NCBI GenBank assembly: GCA_028554755.1
Contig: JAPTOF010000020.1
Coordinates: forward strand, 2,485,001 to 2,549,000
Direction: 5' to 3'
DNA from: Cordia subcordata
Lineage: Eukaryota > Streptophyta > Magnoliopsida > Boraginales > Cordiaceae
DNA: 64,000 bases
Shown: in pieces, positions 59,501 through 64,000 of the stretch
How positions within the stretch are numbered: the first letter of the stretch is position 1
How the letters are laid out: each line of letters begins with the position of its first letter
Notes under the pieces: generated by a model
The model's database searches: none
What the model saw: the letters and a program-made list of their open reading frames with translations, nothing else
What the model was told of the DNA's origin: nothing
Made by a program: the position numbers and the translations under genes

Positions 59501-62500
59501 CAAATAACTATTTAGCCTTTTAACCGATTGCCTTAAAATAATTTGACTTAAGTTATTAGTTATATCTACATCACTCACTCATAAACAAGTTATAAATTAC
59601 CCTACAAACTAATATAGGATATTACAATCTCCCTTCTTTGAGGACCTGATATCTTTATCAGGGGCACACAATTACAATTACATAAGATTAGATGGTGTAG
59701 GACTTTAGAAGTGGTTTTTACAGGCTTAAGAGTTGGCTTTCACCGCACACTTGGTGTAGCACTTTATTCTGTATAGCACTTAGCTTCTGCATTCAGCTAG
59801 TGGTTGGCTCTAAATACCATTATATCATGAAACCCCAGGCTGACAAGCAAGATTGGTGTTATATAGGCATAACAAATAACTGTGTAGGCACTCAAATCGA
59901 CTAGTTCTAAATGATCAACCTAAGTTATTATTTATACCCACACCACTTGCTTATGAACAAGTATAAATCTCTGTATAAGCCAACACCCTTCACTGAGGAC
60001 CTGACTACGGGCTCAAGAGATGGCTCTCTCCGCATACTAAGTGTTGAAAATAATTAAAAATTCAAGTGTGGCTAGATACATAAGTCTTTTGGTTTACCTC
60101 TAGCCGAGTTCATTGCATCCAAAGACATTTTATGATGTATTTAACTAGAAAGATTAGTGGGTTTCTATGCATTGTGGCTAATTAATTAGGAAAGTCTAGA
60201 AGTCATGCTTTACATTATGGTTAGGAAGTTTAATAGTCATATTACTTTATAATTATAAGGTTGGCTCCAATAAATCTCCTAAAACACAAAACAGATATTT
60301 ATGGGAGTTGTTAGTAATAAAGTGCTTCAACAGCTCCTCTATCCTATCCCCGAAATTTTAGGATTTTTTCCAACCCCAAAATAAAACACCCATATATAAG
60401 AGTTTTTTTTTATCCCTCAAGGCCAATAGCCAAAGTCTATCCCTCATCCCCCGTAGCTTTAAGACTGCAATATTATAAAATAAGAGAACTTTTGGAATAA
60501 AACTAAAATAAAGATTTCTTAATCTGAGAGTTTGATTTTTTTAAAAAAAAGATAATATTGGATTAGAACTGAAAATAGGGGATCCTAAATTATAAGAAAA
60601 TAACTCAAATTGCTTAAATTTAGAAAAAAATAGGAGAGTTGTTGAAGATAGCCTAATATCAAGAGTCTTGTTTTTTACTTATAAATAGGATTGTACGTTT
60701 GCATTTCTAAGTAAGTCAAATGAAATATTTGTTCTTTGTATTCCTCTTTCTCTAAAATTAGGTTTGCCATGCATAGCACATTGCAAGGCAAGCACTTAGC
60801 TCCTGCGACGGATTGATGATTGATTTTAAATGCCATTCTATCACGACATTGAGCTTAGACTGCTAAGTCTGTGATCAAGACTAATGTTGTAAGTATAGCC
60901 AATAACAATTTGGATTATCAAGCCAACACGTTTAAAATAATTAATCGAAGTTATTAGTTATATTTACCTCACTTATTTATAAACAAGTTATAAATCACCT
61001 TACAAAGTGACATAAGACATTATAGGTGAGTCCTTAAAGAAAATTAGAAAAATAAATTTGATGCTATAAAAAGTGTTGATGATCATCAAACTCAAGGTCA
61101 CTCCTCTCGTGCTGATCGTTGACTGTTTTTCGAGTTTTAGGATTCTAATGTTGATTATCTTTTATATCCGATGCCCATATTCATACCCATACACGAGATC
61201 CAAGTAACATATATGAAAAAGTACATAGACGTTTAATTTCTTTAAAAGAATGCAAAAATATTTAAAATTTTTGAAGGTCAGTAAAAATTTTAGTCCCTTC
61301 TACCTATCAACGAACCAACCTTACTAGCATACAAAGTCTCAAGCACCTTATAGTGTGTCAACGAAGTTAATTCGCTAACTTCAGAATTTTAGCGCATTAG
61401 ATTTTCAAGTTATAATTTTGTGTAATGAGGGATTTATTATTCTATTTAGTCAAAACTAATTTCATGAATTAAACCCCAATAAGCGAATTATTACTTTCAT
61501 AGTTGAATATAAGGGAGTGAATGTGTTTGTATAATACATTTCGTTATATTCTTTAGTACATATATGTATATGTCTAGTAACTATCTCGTTTAAAAATTTC
61601 ATACATAACACATGAAATTTTTTTTAATTGAAAATGACTACTTTTTTTTTTTTAAGTTCAACCTGTTAGAAAGAGATTTTTGTTCTTCACCAAGAAGGTG
61701 ATATCGTCTCATAATGAATATAGATTACTCCATTTTTCATGATCAAGAAGATCATATTGTCACAAAAATTAATATTTATTCGGATATGCAGATAATTGTA
61801 AATGCTGGAAATGGATCGGGAGGCTTCTTCACATGGGATGTCTTAGACAAGCTCGGAGCAGACACCTTTGGTTCACTACACCTCAATCCAGACGGAATGT
61901 TCCCTAACCACATCCCCAACCCTGAAGACAAAACCGCCATGGCCTTAACAAGAGCTGCAGTTCTAGAAAACAAAGCCGATCTTGGTATTGTTTTCGATAC
62001 CGATGTTGATAGAAGCGGGGTGGTCGATAATGAAGGCAACCCCATTAACGGGGATAAGCTTATCGCGCTTATGGCTTCCATTGTTCTCAAAGAACACCCT
62101 GGAACAAGTATTGTGACTGATGCTCGTACTAGTATGGGATTAACACGATTAATCACCAGCAGAGGGGGTCAGCACTGCTTGTATCGCGTTGGCTATCGAA
62201 ATGTTATTGATAAGGGCGTCCAGCTTAATCAGGATGGCGTTGAAACGCATCTCATGATGGAAACCAGTGGCCATGGTGCTCTGAAAGAAAATCATTTTCT
62301 TGATGATGGTAAGTTGATGTACTCTTTCTTATTCTTCATCTTCTGCAGATTCTTTACAATACTTATTTTTTTTCTTTTCCTGGTATATATGAAAGAGTTC
62401 TTGGCTATATGATGCTTAGGTGCTTACATGGTGGTAAAGATCATCATTGAAATGGTGAGAATGAAGCTTGAGGGATCAGAGGAAGGCATTGGGAGCCTCA

Positions 62501-63431
62501 TAAAAGACCTTGAAGAGCCACTTGAATCTGCAGAACTAAGGATGAACGTCCTCTCAGAACCAAGATATGCCAAGGCAAAAGCTGTTGAGGCCATTGAAAT
62601 GTTCAGAAAATATATTGAGGTATGTGTCAAATGTTATTAGATTAAGTTTGTTTCATCCCGTCCTACATTAATTCTGGAAGAAGTATGTATTTAATTTACG
62701 TCTTGAATTTACTACTGCTATTATAATAAGTTTAAATAGTTTAATTTGTTGGTAAATTAGTAGGTGGACATAGGTTGTTATAAAATTAGAGTCTCTTTTT
62801 AATTTGTTCCACTCGGATTTGCTGTGAATATAAAACGTAGAAAAGTAGTAGTAAAATGCTTATGACTTCCAGCAAGGAAGCTTACCAGGATGGGAATTAG
62901 ATTCTTGCGGAGATTGTTGGGTGAGTGAAGGTTGTCTTGTGGATACCAATGAAAATCCAGCTGCTATTGACGCTTTTATGTACAGGTACAGTATAATATC
63001 AATTGAATCGATTACATCATTCTTTTAATAAATATAATTTGAAAATAAATATTATTTGAATTCAACTTATATTTTGCAGAATTATTATTGGAAAGAAAGA
63101 AAAACAATTTGATTTGCTGTAAATGCAGGGTTAAAGTTTCAGATGAAAGATATGGAGAGCATGGGTGGGTACACCTTAGACAGAGTATTCACAACCCAAA
63201 CATAGCTGTTAATTTGCAGTCCACAATACCAGGAGGTTGCCGATCGATGGCTAGAGATCTTCGAGATAGGTTTGTCTACTTGCTTCATTGTCAAATTTAA
63301 TTCTTTTGGCATTATTTTACTTGTGAAAATTAATACGTGTCATCCTTTGTGTTTCAAGGTTTCTCGTGACCAATGAAATGGATAAAATACTCGACATCTC
63401 TCGAATTGACAAGTACATCAACAATGAATAA
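56552..63431 (+). CDS. Phosphoglucomutase/phosphomannomutase family protein, probably plastidial
   Basis: Seven exons: 56552-57136, 57926-58189, 61792-62308, 62420-62619, 62873-62985, 63129-63269 and 63359-63431. All introns are GT-AG and the frame joins to 630 residues, near the length of the Arabidopsis homologue At1g70820. A Ser/Thr-rich N-terminus without acidic residues up to about 60 looks like a plastid transit peptide. Domain landmarks: VSLGRDPRVSG (about 145), the phosphoserine loop TASHLP (Ser199), metal loop DTDVDR (352-357), sugar loop METSGH (439-444) and a C-terminal loop RQSIHNPN (577-584). The family moves phosphate between C1 and C6 of hexose phosphates through a bisphosphate intermediate. 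Two loops deviate from textbook enzymes: TASHLP instead of TASHNP, and RQSIHN where an R.SGT phosphate clamp is usual. Activity is therefore uncertain. A second Met at 56576 could also start translation. Confidence 0.88.
58671..59413. mobile_element. Probable TIR element in intron 2 of the phosphoglucomutase-like gene
   Basis: Starts CAGTGGCGGAGCTAGAATTT, a common plant transposon end, and finishes near GGGCCCATCCCTCCATCA, a weak inverted partner. It contains G-rich runs (about 59278-59288) and is otherwise AT-rich. It is related to 32408-32792 at its left end. Confidence 0.4.
59460..61025. repeat. Three dispersed repeat copies inside intron 2
   Basis: Copies at about 59465-59650, 59835-60010 and 60855-61025 share GTGTTATAAGCATAACAAATAA-type text (in parts: GTGTTATA, ATAACAAATAAC), AAGTTATTA.TTATA, CTCA..CA.AAACAAGTTATAAAT and ATTACA. 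Related copies lie upstream of CAR copies 1 and 2 (about 32035-32190 and 38205-38370). The family is not identified, possibly an LTR fragment. Confidence 0.6.
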
Positions 63432-63569
63432 GTGCTTGTAAGACGCAAGCATGAACAAACCAAACATGTGGCCGCTATACCTACAACCACATTGCTATTT
63501 CATAGAAATACTACTTGTACAGTGCAAATTAATTAAAACTCAACCTGTTAATTAGCTCTGCGTAGTTGT

Positions 63570-63575
63570 AATAAA
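63570..63575 (+). terminator. Candidate poly(A) signal of the phosphoglucomutase-like gene
   Basis: AATAAA, 139 bp after the stop codon, the nearest perfect hexamer. Confidence 0.55.
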
Positions 63576-63883
63576 GCAATTAAAAGCTAGCACAATGGAC
63601 AATGGCACACTATTATTAATGGTAAATATAGATTATATAGTAATACATATTCACACTCGATAGATTCAGATAAGATACTTTTGTCGCTTATATATATATA
63701 TGGTATCTAGCTAATATATATGCCTTTTAAGTTTTAAAGTTCAAAACTAGTGGATATGAGGATGAAGTGGCCTCAAAAACAACATAACCACTCATTTCAA
63801 TCAACCAAAGCAAGCAGCCAAATCGACACTAGCCTTCACTTTTCCACCATGAAAAAAAGAAAAAAAAATCAAAACCAAGAAAA

Positions 63884-64000
63884 ATGCATCTCACTCCACT
63901 CTTCTTCTTCCACCTACTGCTCTCTCGTCTCCTCCTACTCGAAAATCCATGGCCAAGAACCTGCCTGGATAATTCCACTCATTATTCTCTTCCAACTTTT
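63884..64000 (+). CDS. Possible start of a secreted or membrane protein gene, cut by the window end
   Basis: The ATG at 63884 opens a frame that stays open to the last base (39 codons). It begins MHLTPLFFFHLLLSRLLLL, a strongly hydrophobic stretch like a signal peptide, then NPWPRTCLDNSTHYSLP. An A-rich leader (AAAACCAAGAAAA) precedes it. The family cannot be recognised from this fragment; a receptor-like or cell-wall protein would fit but is only a guess. Confidence 0.35.
   Translation, partial: MHLTPLFFFHLLLSRLLLLENPWPRTCLDNSTHYSLPTF

Noticed and set aside
61714..61791. First 26 codons of the open frame around exon 3 of the phosphoglucomutase-like gene
   Set aside because: They precede a good acceptor (GATATGCAG at 61783-61791), and the family homology starts exactly after it; these codons are intron.

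Overview
This window is nuclear DNA from a flowering plant, most likely a eudicot; the genus cannot be told from the sequence. Evidence: plant-specific gene families (a DELLA GRAS repressor, CAR-type C2 proteins, a plastid-type phosphoglucomutase homologue), GT-AG introns with AT-rich interiors, AT-rich intergenic DNA, and typical plant transposons (Ty1/copia Tork lineage, Tourist-like MITEs, hAT-like MITEs, a Helitron, a Mutator-like element, a SMART/TRIM-like element). All recognised host genes are on the + strand. There are no operons; genes stand alone or in a tandem family.

Layout. 1-3860: an intronless DELLA/GRAS gene (1867-3477) with a CT-rich leader and a MITE directly upstream. 3860-21200: gene-poor and repeat-rich, with a TIR MITE (5618-6097), a solo LTR with matching target duplications (6322-7589), an unclassified repeat (about 7640-9370), a 4.6-kb Mutator-like element with a triplet-rich internal tandem duplication (10155-14775), a 270-bp SMART-like element (14935-15204) and a Tourist-like MITE (20090-20557). 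21200-22761: a two-exon gene of the At4g22758/DUF7054 type, with teloboxes upstream and a previously easy-to-miss 45-codon uORF in its leader. 23718-29035: a large non-coding tandem duplication. One copy carries a Helitron and the other preserves the empty insertion site.

31900-54200: a tandem cluster of three CAR (C2-domain ABA-related) genes, each with three exons. CAR copies 1 and 2 are recent segmental duplicates sharing promoter, introns and 3' UTR; copy 3 is closest to the canonical family. About 8 kb of transposon DNA sits roughly 150 bp upstream of the copy-2 ATG. It includes a degenerate copia element (39962-45804, minus strand, TSD ATCAC) nested in an older TIR element (39557-47007). 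55070-63431: a tandem duplication followed by a seven-exon plastid-targeted phosphoglucomutase/phosphomannomutase-like gene (630 codons), whose 3.6-kb second intron is full of repeats. 63884-64000: a possible first exon of a secreted or membrane protein, cut by the window end.

Functional links are limited. DELLA (gibberellin signalling) and CAR proteins (membrane recruitment of ABA receptors) both act in hormone signalling, but nothing in the sequence shows co-regulation. I saw no rRNA, convincing tRNA, CRISPR array or prokaryotic-type system. The most unusual signals are the uORF, the Helitron with its paralogous empty site, the TE-split promoter of CAR copy 2, and a W-box cluster in the copia leader. 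All alignments, counts and family assignments were made by eye.
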